DNA of 64,000 nucleotides, taken from positions 1 to 64,000 of the forward strand of contig NZ_JAFMPY010000014.1 of NCBI RefSeq assembly GCF_017353515.1, given 5' to 3'. The notes beneath the pieces are model-generated. The model saw only the letters and a program-made list of their open reading frames with translations. It searched no databases and had not been told where the DNA came from. Position 1 is the stretch's first letter, and each line of letters opens with the position of its first letter. Below, piece after piece: positions 32,766 to 40,749 of this stretch. The position numbers and the translations under genes were made by a program. The stretch comes from Jiella sonneratiae. Its GTDB lineage: Bacteria; Pseudomonadota; Alphaproteobacteria; Rhizobiales; Rhizobiaceae.

Positions 32766-34668
32766 TGAGACCCTCGATGCGTTGTCTGATCTCTTCGGCC
32801 GACCGCCCCTCGGCGCGGCCGGGCACCGTCAGGCCGACCCAGCCCAGATCGTGGCCCCGGTGGCTGCGGATGGGCACGACGAGGGTCGAGCGGCTGCCGT
32901 CGGTTTCGGTGACGAAACCCTGCCCCCGTGCCGCGAGCCCGGCGGGAATGGCGCTTTCTTCGATGCGCACGGCGTCGCCGGCGGCAAAGCCGGGCGATGC
33001 GTCCGGCGCCGCGACGACGCTGTTGAGGCAGATGAGGCGGTCCTCGTCGATCAGCGCCCAGAAGCCGGCGCCGCCGCAGTCCGAGGCGAGCGCGCCGAGG
33101 AGCTCGGTGTTGCGGCGCATCGAGGTGCGCGGCGCGGCATGCAGCGTCAGCTTCTCCTCGTCGAGCGCCGAGCTCGGCAGATCGGCGATCGACCGGCCGT
33201 CGCTGATCACGACGATCCGCGCCGAAAGGCCGAGCAGTTCCTCGAAGTCGGAGGAGATGACCACGACGGCGGTGCCCTCGCCGGCAATCCGCTGCAGCAG
33301 CTCGTAGATCGCCTGCCGCGTCCCGATGTCGACGCCCTTGGTCGGCTCGTCGAGGATCAGCACCTTCGGTTCGAGCAGCAGCCAGCGGGCGATGATGATC
33401 TTCTGCTGCATGCCGCCGGAAAAATTCAGCATCGAGGCGTCGAGCAGCCGGTGGCCCGGCAGGTTCAGGAGCTGCAGCAGCTCGTCGATCTTCGCCTGCC
33501 GCGCCGCATAGCCGAGGCCGAAGCCGCGATGCGCCCCGAGATGGGCGAGCAGCAGGTTCTCCTTCACCGACAGGTCGGGAACGATGTTCTGGACCCGGCG
33601 GTCCTCGGGCACGAAGCCGAGGCCGGCCCTGACCGCCTGGGCCGGACGGCGGAAGGCCACCTTCCGGCCGTCGAGCCACATCTCGCCGCCCGATCGCGGC
33701 CGCAGGCCGAAGATCGCCTCGGCGGTTTCCGAGCGCCCCGCCCCGACGAGCCCGCCGAGGCCGAGGATCTCGCCGCTGCGGACCGCGAAGCTGACGTCGC
33801 GCACCGCCGGCGGCGCCGCGAGGTTCTTCACCTCGAAGACCACGGGCCGCTCCGCACCGTCGCGCGCGGCCTGCCGTTCGGCGTAGATCGCGCCGATCTC
33901 CCGGCCGACCATCAGCCGGATGATCTCGCCCTGGGTCAGCGACCGCGTCTCCAGCCCGGCGGCGACGGTCGCCCCCTCGCGCATGACGGTCACCCGGTCG
34001 GTGATCGCGAGCACTTCCTCCAGCCGGTGCGAGACGAAGATCAGCGAGCGGCCGCCCTCCTTGAGCCGGGCCATCACGTCGAACAGACGCTCGACCTCGC
34101 CGGCGCTGAGCGAGGCGGTCGGCTCGTCGAAGATGATCAGTTCGGCGTCGAGGGCGAGCGCCTTGGCGATCTCCACCAGCTGCCGCTGGGCCGCGGAGAG
34201 CCGCGCGACTTCGGTGTCGAGCGACAGCGCGCCGGCCTGGCCGAGATCGTCGAGGATCTGGGCCGCGCGGCGGCGCATCTTCGCGCGCGAGAGAAAGCCG
34301 CTGGTGCCGAGTTCCGGCAGGAAGACGTTTTCGAGGACGCTGAGATCCGCCGCGAGCGTCGTCTCCTGCATGACGATCGCAATGCCCGCCGAAAGCGCGT
34401 CGCGCGTCGAGCGCAGCTGCAGCGGCCGGCCCTTGAAGAGTAGCTCGCCCGCATCGGCCCGGACGTGGCCGGAAATCACCTTGGAGAGCGTCGACTTGCC
34501 GGCGCCGTTGGCGCCGAGCAAAGCATGGATCTCGCCCTCGCGGAGTTCGAAGGACGCCCCGGCGAGCGCCCGCGTGCGGCCGAACGTCTTTTCGACGCCG
34601 GTCGCCTTCAGGAGGGTCGCCGGGCCGCCCTTGGCGGGGCGCGCCCTTGAATGCGATGGAGCGGTCAT
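32758..34668 (-). CDS. CUT2 sugar ABC transporter ATPase with an extra C-terminal domain
   Basis: Product of 636 aa. Two ABC domains fill about residues 20-510: Walker A GANGAGKST (52-60), DEPTASLS; then FSGGMQQKI and DEPTKGVDIG. Unlike the other three ATPases of this fold in the window, a further ~115 residues follow, containing ELLGALASDCGGAGFWALID, a mixed alpha/beta stretch and STLVVPI, which looks like a GAF-type sensor domain. That would let a small molecule or another protein tune transport; this is inference. Start ATG 34668; a TTG at 34683 is a weaker choice. Confidence 0.88.
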   Translation of the reverse strand: MTAPSHSRARPAKGGPATLLKATGVEKTFGRTRALAGASFELREGEIHALLGANGAGKSTLSKVISGHVRADAGELLFKGRPLQLRSTRDALSAGIAIVMQETTLAADLSVLENVFLPELGTSGFLSRAKMRRRAAQILDDLGQAGALSLDTEVARLSAAQRQLVEIAKALALDAELIIFDEPTASLSAGEVERLFDVMARLKEGGRSLIFVSHRLEEVLAITDRVTVMREGATVAAGLETRSLTQGEIIRLMVGREIGAIYAERQAARDGAERPVVFEVKNLAAPPAVRDVSFAVRSGEILGLGGLVGAGRSETAEAIFGLRPRSGGEMWLDGRKVAFRRPAQAVRAGLGFVPEDRRVQNIVPDLSVKENLLLAHLGAHRGFGLGYAARQAKIDELLQLLNLPGHRLLDASMLNFSGGMQQKIIIARWLLLEPKVLILDEPTKGVDIGTRQAIYELLQRIAGEGTAVVVISSDFEELLGLSARIVVISDGRSIADLPSSALDEEKLTLHAAPRTSMRRNTELLGALASDCGGAGFWALIDEDRLICLNSVVAAPDASPGFAAGDAVRIEESAIPAGLAARGQGFVTETDGSRSTLVVPIRSHRGHDLGWVGLTVPGRAEGRSAEEIRQRIEGLNA

Positions 34669-34733
34669 AGAGATCTGGTCCAAACCCCGGCCGGCGGCGG
34701 GACGCGCCGCAGGCCGGCACTCTCGGCCACGGG

Positions 34734-34756
34734 CCCGGCCGGCGGCGCCGGCCGGG
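34734..34756 (-). terminator. Hairpin after the binding-protein gene of the Otn locus
   Basis: CCCGGCCGG and CCGGCCGGG form a perfect 9-bp stem with a 5-nt loop, 19 bp past the binding-protein stop and before the ATPase gene. No T tract. Confidence 0.58.
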
Positions 34757-34774
34757 TGCTTCGAAGCGGTCGGA

Positions 34775-35761
34775 TCACTTCATTTCGTTGGCGAAGACGG
34801 TTTCCTTCACGGTCGGGAGCACCTCCTCGATGTTCTTCGAGGTGACGACCAGGATCGGCACGGTGATCTCCTTTTCCGGCGTGCCGCCGTTCAGGTGCTC
34901 GAACATCGCCTCGGCCGACTTCTGCCCCATCAGATAGGGCTGCTGCATGCCGCTCGCGACGATGTCGCCGGACTTCAAGAGATCGACGAATTCGGGAATG
35001 CCGTCGAAGGCGGCGAGCAGGACCTCGCCCTGGCGCCGTGCGGCGCGGATCGCCCTGAGCGCGCCGACCGCCGGCTGGTCGGTCTGGATGAACAGGCCGC
35101 GCATCTCGGGATTGGCGGTCAGCATGTCCTGGACGAACTTGAAGGTCTCGTCGGCGGTGTAGGACTGCATCTGCTGCAGGCCCGCCTCCTTGCCGGTGAC
35201 GCCGCCCTCCTTCAGCCCGTCGCGGAAGCCCTTGGTCCGGGCCTGGCCGTTCTTGCGGGCCTGCGAGATGGTGACGAGGCCGACCGAGCCGTCCTCCCAG
35301 CCCTTCTCCTTCAGCGCGGCGGCGAGCGCCTCGCCGACGCCCTTGGCGCCCTCGTAGTTGTCGGAGATGATGAAGGAGACGTAGTCGCCCTCGTTGGTGC
35401 CGATGTCGGCGATGACCACCGGGATGTCGCGCTGCTTGGCGAGCTGCAGGACGCTCGGCGCCGTGGAGGAATCGGTCGGCGAGATGACGATGCCGGCAAC
35501 GCCGCGCGCGATCGCGTCCTGGGCATTCTGGAGCTGGGTCTGGGCGTTGTTGCGCGAATCCAGCGCCTGGAAACCGTAGCCGTTCTTCGTGGCGACGGAT
35601 TCGACCCCCTTCGAGAGATAGCGCCAGAACGGCAGGTCGAGACCGGGCGTCAGATAGACGATCTCCTTCGACGCCGCCGCGGCCGGCGCCGAACCGGCAA
35701 GGCCGAGACCCGCCGCGAAGGCCAGCGCGACGGCCGCCTTCAGGACATTGCGTTTCAACAT
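34775..35761 (-). CDS. CUT2-type ABC transporter, periplasmic substrate-binding protein
   Basis: Product of 328 aa, ribose-binding-protein fold. A signal peptide covers about residues 1-30 (VALAFAAGLGLAGSAPAAAA). The N-terminal strand IVYLTPGLDLPFWRYLSKGV and the IVISPTDSSTAPSVLQLAK block are typical. First transport gene after the regulator, followed by a hairpin, the ATPase and a permease. The ligand should feed the lactonase/Otn genes downstream. Start ATG 35761 follows GGGAGGAAAGAC. Confidence 0.92.
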   Translation of the reverse strand: MLKRNVLKAAVALAFAAGLGLAGSAPAAAASKEIVYLTPGLDLPFWRYLSKGVESVATKNGYGFQALDSRNNAQTQLQNAQDAIARGVAGIVISPTDSSTAPSVLQLAKQRDIPVVIADIGTNEGDYVSFIISDNYEGAKGVGEALAAALKEKGWEDGSVGLVTISQARKNGQARTKGFRDGLKEGGVTGKEAGLQQMQSYTADETFKFVQDMLTANPEMRGLFIQTDQPAVGALRAIRAARRQGEVLLAAFDGIPEFVDLLKSGDIVASGMQQPYLMGQKSAEAMFEHLNGGTPEKEITVPILVVTSKNIEEVLPTVKETVFANEMK

Positions 35762-35811
35762 GTCTTTCCTCCCTTTCAACACGGTTCCTCGAGCCGGGAA
35801 CCCACGGCGGA

Positions 35812-36612
35812 TCAGCAGCCTCCCGCCGGCGATCCGCCGGCCGGAAGCGCCGAGGCGTCCTGGCCGGCGGTTCCTCCCGCGCCGGCCAGAATCGTCATGG
35901 TCGTGTGATAGATGCGGTCGAGATGCACCTCGAAGGCGCGGACCGTTTGCGCGACGTCGCGCGAGCGCAGGGCCGCGACGATCGCCCGGTGGTCCCGGTA
36001 GCTGCTCTCGATGGCACCGGGCTTGGCGACCGCGCGGTGCCGGTGCTCCATCATGAAGCCGTAGAGGTCGCCGACGAAGTCGGCGAGCACGGCGTTGCCG
36101 CAGCAGCGATAGACCGCGAGATGGAACTCCCGGTCGATGATCAGGAAGCGGACCGGATCGTCCGTCGCCTTGCGCTGCGCCTTCAGCGACTCTTCCAGAA
36201 AGGCGAGCGTCGCGTCGTCGATGCGGGCGGCGGCGTCCGCCACCACCCGGCGTTCCACCAGCCAGCGCGAGGCGTGGATGTCCCCGATGTCGTAGCCGTT
36301 GATCCGCCTCGCCTCGCGCAGGCCGACGAAATCCGGATCGACGTCGTCGCTGACGACCTTGGTCCGCGCCCCGTGGACCACTGCAAGGAGGCCCTTGGCG
36401 GCGAGGATCTGGATGCCGCCGCGGACCGTTTCCCGGCTCACCTGCAGGGCGGCGGCGAGTTCGCGCTCGCTCGGCAGCGCGTCGCCCACCTTCAGGAGGC
36501 CCGAGGCGACGAGCGCGGCGAGCTTCGCGGCCACCACGTCGCGGACGTTGTGGCGCAGGATCGCCTCGCGCAGCTGCGGCGCATTTTCGAGGACGTATTC
36601 CGTCGACGACAT
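35812..36612 (-). CDS. GntR-family regulator, FadR subfamily
   Basis: Product of 266 aa. A winged helix (PSERELAAALQVSRETVRGGIQIL) is followed by an all-helical FCD effector domain with metal-site-like residues (DREFHLAVYRCCGN, HRAIVAAL, HL). It is the first gene of the series 36612-27057 and lies 50 bp before the binding-protein gene. TGGTCCGACCA at 36638-36648, 26 bp before its start, fits the FadR-type consensus TNGTNNNACNA, so it probably represses its own operon until an acid or lactone intermediate binds. Confidence 0.9.
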   Translation of the reverse strand: MSSTEYVLENAPQLREAILRHNVRDVVAAKLAALVASGLLKVGDALPSERELAAALQVSRETVRGGIQILAAKGLLAVVHGARTKVVSDDVDPDFVGLREARRINGYDIGDIHASRWLVERRVVADAAARIDDATLAFLEESLKAQRKATDDPVRFLIIDREFHLAVYRCCGNAVLADFVGDLYGFMMEHRHRAVAKPGAIESSYRDHRAIVAALRSRDVAQTVRAFEVHLDRIYHTTMTILAGAGGTAGQDASALPAGGSPAGGC

Positions 36613-36636
36613 GGGCAAGGGCGGACGCTTGATCTT

Positions 36637-36657
36637 CTGGTCCGACCACCGGACCAG
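36637..36657. promoter_or_regulatory. FadR-type operator with nested inverted repeats
   Basis: CTGGTCCG-ACCAC-CGGACCAG is a perfect inverted repeat with 8-bp arms. Nested inside, TGGTCCGACCA (36638-36648) fits the consensus of FadR-subfamily operators. It precedes the GntR gene by about 25 bp. Confidence 0.7.
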
Positions 36658-36897
36658 TCGGCCGACTATCGATCGGCCGCGCATGGCTGTCAATCGGACT
36701 CTGCGGGGCGGGCTTTGGCGGGGCGGGGTCCGGGGGAGGAACCCGCCGGAATGAACTTTGCGCCGGCGAACTGCGGGCGCGACGTGCATGGAGGAGTGCC
36801 ACCCGGGTCCTGGAGCCGTCCGGCCGAAACGGCCCTTCGAGCCTGGAGCGGGATGGGATGACTTTCGCCCGTCATCCCGGACTTTTTCCTCTGTGCA

Positions 36898-36936
36898 CAT
36901 GATCTTTTGCGGAAACCGTTCCCGCTCTTCGCGATC
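36898..36936. repeat. Palindromic intergenic repeat, copy C
   Basis: ACATGATCTTTTGCGGAAACC continues with GTTCCCGCTCTTCGCGATC. Same element as at 182-225 and 2511-2553, with a changed right end. It lies just past the aldo-keto reductase gene. Confidence 0.6.
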
Positions 36937-36941
36937 CCGCC

Positions 36942-37982
36942 CTATGCGCCGAGCAGCCCGTCAGCCGGGCCGAAGCGCGGGCGCGCGAACTGGTCCTGAT
37001 GCCAGTGCGGATAGATCAGCGGCGGCCGGCTCACCGCGTCGAGCCGCTGCAGCTCGGCCTGCGACAGCGTGAGGTCGAGGGCGCGGAAATTCGCCTCGAA
37101 CTGCTCGACGCTCCGCCCGCCGACGATCAGCGAGGCGACGGCGGGCCGGGTCAGCGTCCAGGCGAGCGCCACCTGCGCCGCCTCGACGCCGTGGTCGCCG
37201 GCAATGGCGAGGAGTTCGTCGACGATCCGCCAAAGCCGCTCCATGTCGCGCACCGGCGGTTCGGTCCAGCCCTTCTCCTGGCGGCTTCCCGGCGCCACCG
37301 GCCGGTCGCGCCGATGCTTGCCGGAGAGCAGGCCCGCGGCGAGCGGGCTCCAGACCGTGACGCCGATGCCCTGGTCGACGGAGATCGGCAGGAGCTCGTA
37401 TTCGGCCTCCCGCGCCTCCAGCGTATAGTGGATCTGCTGGGTGACGAAGCGGGCGAGGCCGTGGCGTTCGGAGGCCATCAGCGACTTCATCAGCTGCCAG
37501 CCGGTATAGTTCGAGCAGCCGGCATAGCGGATCTTGCCCTGGCCGATCAGCGTGTCGAGCGCCGCCATCGTCTCCTCGACCGGGGTCGAGCCGTCCCATT
37601 CGTGGATGTGATAGACGTCGATGTGGTCGGTCTTCAGCCGCTTCAGGCTGCGATCGCATTCGCGGATCAGGTGCCAGCGGCTGGCGCCTTCGTCGTTCGG
37701 CCCGTCGCCGATCCGCATGCGCGCCTTGGAGGAGAGCACCACGCGGTCGCGCCGGCCCTCCAGCGCCTCGCCGACGATCTCCTCGGCAAGGCCGGTCGAA
37801 TACATGTTGGCCGTGTCGACGAAGTTGACGCCGTGGTCGAGGCAGCAGTCGATCAGCCGGCGGGCATCGGCGACGCCGTGCTCGCCGACCATGGCGAAGG
37901 GCCCCTTTCCGCCGAAGGTGAAGGTGCCCATGGCGAGGGCCGAGACCTTGAGGCCGCTGCGACCGAGCGAACGATACTGCAT
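36942..37982 (-). CDS. Aldo/keto reductase
   Basis: Product of 346 aa, (beta/alpha)8 aldo-keto reductase. The catalytic tetrad fits D and Y in VDTANMYS, K in SSKARM and H in YHIHEWD. It should interconvert an aldehyde or ketone and an alcohol with NADP(H). Last gene of the DhaKL locus; it starts 45 bp after the DhaL gene, with GAGGAATCAATC as ribosome site. In context it may make or remove the triose- or tetrulose-like substrate of the kinase. Confidence 0.88.
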   Translation of the reverse strand: MQYRSLGRSGLKVSALAMGTFTFGGKGPFAMVGEHGVADARRLIDCCLDHGVNFVDTANMYSTGLAEEIVGEALEGRRDRVVLSSKARMRIGDGPNDEGASRWHLIRECDRSLKRLKTDHIDVYHIHEWDGSTPVEETMAALDTLIGQGKIRYAGCSNYTGWQLMKSLMASERHGLARFVTQQIHYTLEAREAEYELLPISVDQGIGVTVWSPLAAGLLSGKHRRDRPVAPGSRQEKGWTEPPVRDMERLWRIVDELLAIAGDHGVEAAQVALAWTLTRPAVASLIVGGRSVEQFEANFRALDLTLSQAELQRLDAVSRPPLIYPHWHQDQFARPRFGPADGLLGA

Positions 37983-38027
37983 GATTGATTCCTCGAATTT
38001 TCGTCTTTGGCGGGATCGCCGGGCCGG

Positions 38028-38660
38028 TCAGCCGGCCTCGGCGAAGGCCGCGTGAAAGGCTTCGGCGAGAATCAGCGCCGCCGTGCCGCCGGCATCGGGG
38101 AGCCCGCGCGACTTTTCCTGGAAGGCCGCGGCCTTGCCGTGCTGGGCGACGAGGTCCCGCGTCTTTTCCAGCCCGTCGCGTGCCGCCTCGACGGCATGGG
38201 CGAGAGCAGGTTCCGGCGCCGTGCCCCGGGCGGCCTCCGCCTCGAGCGCCGCGGCGATCGGATCGAGGACGTCGAGAACCGTCTTGTCGCCCAGCTTGGC
38301 GCGGCCGCGCTGGGCGATGCCGTCGCGAAAGGCGGCGAAGAAGGCCGCAAGTTCCGCCGTGCCGACGGACTCGGCGGTCTCGATCGCCTTCGATCCGCGC
38401 AGGAAGCCGGTGCCCATCAGCGTGCCCATGGTCGAGGGCGCCGCCTTGGCGATCGCCGCGCCCGCATGCTTCGCCTGGGCGGCCGGGCTCGCCGCGCCGA
38501 GCGCCGAGACCGCGTCGCGGGCGGCGGCAAAGCCCTTCGCCATGGTGATGCCGAGATCGCTGTCGCCCACCTTGCCGTCGAGGGCGATCAGTTCGTCGCG
38601 CTTTTCCTCGAAGGCTCTGGCGAGCCGCTCGAACAGCGGCCTGAGATCGTGAAGGCTCAT
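38028..38660 (-). CDS. dhaL: Dihydroxyacetone kinase subunit DhaL (ADP/ATP-binding subunit)
   Basis: Product of 210 aa, all-helical DhaL domain that holds the nucleotide. Asp residues in LDGKVGDSDLGITMAKG bind the two magnesium ions. Together with the DhaK subunit encoded 17 bp upstream it phosphorylates dihydroxyacetone or a related ketose. No DhaM (phosphotransferase-system) gene is present, so ATP is probably the donor, as in two-subunit erythrulose kinases. The start at 38660 has AAGGGGTC upstream. Confidence 0.87.
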   Translation of the reverse strand: MSLHDLRPLFERLARAFEEKRDELIALDGKVGDSDLGITMAKGFAAARDAVSALGAASPAAQAKHAGAAIAKAAPSTMGTLMGTGFLRGSKAIETAESVGTAELAAFFAAFRDGIAQRGRAKLGDKTVLDVLDPIAAALEAEAARGTAPEPALAHAVEAARDGLEKTRDLVAQHGKAAAFQEKSRGLPDAGGTAALILAEAFHAAFAEAG

Positions 38661-38677
38661 GGCGCAGACCCCTTACG

Positions 38678-39679
38678 TCACCGCGCGACGTGCTTGAAGA
38701 ACGGCGTGTCGGCGGAAGCGGCGATCAGCGGCTCGAGCTCGGCGTCGAGGCGCAGCACCGAGATCGACGCACCGGCCATCTCCATCGAGGTCGCGAACTC
38801 GCCGAGCCAGACGTTCCGCACGGCGGCGCCCGCCTCCTCGAAGCGCTGCGAGACGCGGCGGAAGAGGATGTATAGCTCTTCCAGCGGGGTGGCGCCGAGG
38901 CCGTTCACCAGCACCGCCACCGCGTCGCCCGCGCCGAAGCTCTCTTCGGCGAAGATGCGGTCGAGCATCTGGTCGACGACGGCGTCGGCCGGCGCCAGCT
39001 TGCTGCGGGAGATGCCCGGCTCGCCATGGATGCCCATGCCGATCTCCATCTCGTCCGCACCGATCTCGAAACCCGGCTTGCCGACCTCCGGCACGATGCA
39101 GGGCGACAGCGCGACGCCCATGGTGCGGGTGTTCGCCCGCGCCTTCTCTGCGATCCGGGCGACTTCGTCCAGCGGCATCATCTGCGCGGCGGCCGCGCCG
39201 GCGGCCTTGTAGAGGAAGAAGATGCCGGCGACGCCACGCCGCTTGTGCTCCTCGCCGACGATGGAGGAGGCGACGTCGTCGTTGCCGATCACCGTCCTGA
39301 CGGCGATGTCCTCCATCTCCGCCAGTTCGCCGGCCATGTCGAAGTTCATGATGTCGCCGGTGTAGTTGCCGTAGATGTAGAGGACGCCGGCACCCTGTTC
39401 GACGTATTTCGTCACCTCCAGGATCTGGTCGGAACTCGGCGACTGGAAGACGCCGCCGACGGCCGCGCCGTCCAGCATGTTCTCGCCGACATAGCCGAGG
39501 AACAGCGGCAGATGCCCCGAGCCGCCGCCGGTGACGATGCCGACCTTGCCGGGTCTCGGATGCGCGGTCACGTAGCAGCGCAGGTCGTCTGCCGTCTTCG
39601 TCACCTGCGGATGGGCGCGATAGATGCCCTCGAGCATCTCGTCGACGAAATCTTCGGGGCGGTTCAGAAACTTCTTCAT
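38678..39679 (-). CDS. dhaK: Dihydroxyacetone kinase subunit DhaK (substrate-binding subunit)
   Basis: Product of 333 aa. The N-terminal KKFLNRPEDFVDEMLEGI and VTGGGSGHLPLF are standard; the histidine in MGIHGEPG forms the covalent hemiaminal with the substrate carbonyl. It accepts dihydroxyacetone or, in paralogues, erythrulose. I chose ATG 39679, the usual N-terminus; an in-frame GTG at 39688 would overlap the permease stop by 4 bp and is also possible. The link to a CUT2 importer suggests an imported short sugar or polyol rather than glycerol metabolism. Confidence 0.88.
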   Translation of the reverse strand: MKKFLNRPEDFVDEMLEGIYRAHPQVTKTADDLRCYVTAHPRPGKVGIVTGGGSGHLPLFLGYVGENMLDGAAVGGVFQSPSSDQILEVTKYVEQGAGVLYIYGNYTGDIMNFDMAGELAEMEDIAVRTVIGNDDVASSIVGEEHKRRGVAGIFFLYKAAGAAAAQMMPLDEVARIAEKARANTRTMGVALSPCIVPEVGKPGFEIGADEMEIGMGIHGEPGISRSKLAPADAVVDQMLDRIFAEESFGAGDAVAVLVNGLGATPLEELYILFRRVSQRFEEAGAAVRNVWLGEFATSMEMAGASISVLRLDAELEPLIAASADTPFFKHVAR

Positions 39680-39684
39680 GGCGC

Positions 39685-40749
39685 TCACTTGATGCTCTCG
39701 GAGTGGAACTGGCGCTGCCGGGTGACGAAGAACGCGGCGGCAAGCAGGATGAAGGAGCCGACGACGACGCGCTGCCAGGTGCTCGGAATGCCGACGAGGA
39801 CGAGCACGTTGTTGACGACCGTGATGAGCAGGACGCCGACGACGGTCCCGAACACCGAGCCGGTGCCCCCGGTGATCCGCGCCCCGCCGAGCACCACGGC
39901 GGCGATCACCGGGATCTCGGAGCCGACGAGGTCGAAGGGATTGGCCATGCGGTTGGCGCTGACGTGGACGATGCCGGCGAGCCCGGCCAGCGCTCCGGCG
40001 TAGGCGAAGACGAAGACATGGACGAGGCGCTGGTCGTAGCCGAGCCGCGCCGCCACCTCGGCATTGCCGCCGGTGGCGAAGATCGCCCGTCCCATGAGCG
40101 TCCTCTGGAACAAGAGCCAGGTGAGGATCGCCGCCGCCGGAAACACCAGGAAATAGACCGGCAGGGTAATGATCGCGCCGTTTGCGGTCTCGAAGTCGAA
40201 CAGCGAGGCCTTGCCGAAGGCGACCATCTGGGGCGGCAGTTCCATCAGCCAGACGGTGCCGATGAAGGCGAGGAGAATGCCGCGGAAGAGGTACTGAGTG
40301 CCGATCGTGACGATCAGCGAGGGCACGCCGAGGCCGTAGACGAGAAGGCCGTTGATCGCCCCGAGGATCGCGCCCGAGACGATGCTAAGGACGAGGATCA
40401 GCGACATCGGCATCCACGGCGCCACCGTGAGAACCATCAGCGTCAGGGAATACATCGTCAGGGCGGCGATGGCGGTGAAGGAGACGTCGATGCCGCCGGC
40501 CGCGAGGATCGCGAAGACGCCGAGGGCGAAAAGGCCGGTCACCACGCTCGCCCGGCCCATGTCGACCAGCGAGGAGGCCTGCAGGAAGGCCGGGTTGACG
40601 ACGGCGACCGCAATGCAGATCGCCACGAGGAGGAACAGGCTGGCGAGTTCCGGCCGCCGCTGCAGAAGGTCGGTCGCGGCCGGGCGCCGCGCGGGGGCGG
40701 CCTGCGAGGCGGCGGTCTTCAGGTCCATGTCGTCGTGGAGCGTGGTCAT
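39685..40749 (-). CDS. CUT2 sugar ABC transporter permease (RbsC type)
   Basis: Product of 354 aa with about ten membrane segments, with FAILAAGGIDVSFTAIAAL and GGTGSVFGTVVGVLL. One of two permeases of this locus; the other is encoded at 43581-44594 beyond the ATPase and binding-protein genes. The start at 40749 overlaps the ATPase stop by 4 bp (ATGA). Confidence 0.92.
   Translation of the reverse strand: MTTLHDDMDLKTAASQAAPARRPAATDLLQRRPELASLFLLVAICIAVAVVNPAFLQASSLVDMGRASVVTGLFALGVFAILAAGGIDVSFTAIAALTMYSLTLMVLTVAPWMPMSLILVLSIVSGAILGAINGLLVYGLGVPSLIVTIGTQYLFRGILLAFIGTVWLMELPPQMVAFGKASLFDFETANGAIITLPVYFLVFPAAAILTWLLFQRTLMGRAIFATGGNAEVAARLGYDQRLVHVFVFAYAGALAGLAGIVHVSANRMANPFDLVGSEIPVIAAVVLGGARITGGTGSVFGTVVGVLLITVVNNVLVLVGIPSTWQRVVVGSFILLAAAFFVTRQRQFHSESIK

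Larger units (their letters stand above)
36613..36941. other. Intergenic region with FadR-type operator and dispersed repeat
   Basis: 329 bp between the GntR gene and the aldo-keto reductase end. It holds the operator at 36637-36657 and dispersed repeat copy C at 36898-36936. No gene is seen. Confidence 0.7.

Noticed and set aside
30045-32768. Plus-strand open frame of about 907 codons
   Set aside because: Antisense to the ApnL-like and permease genes; composition rich in R, D, H and E without any motif.
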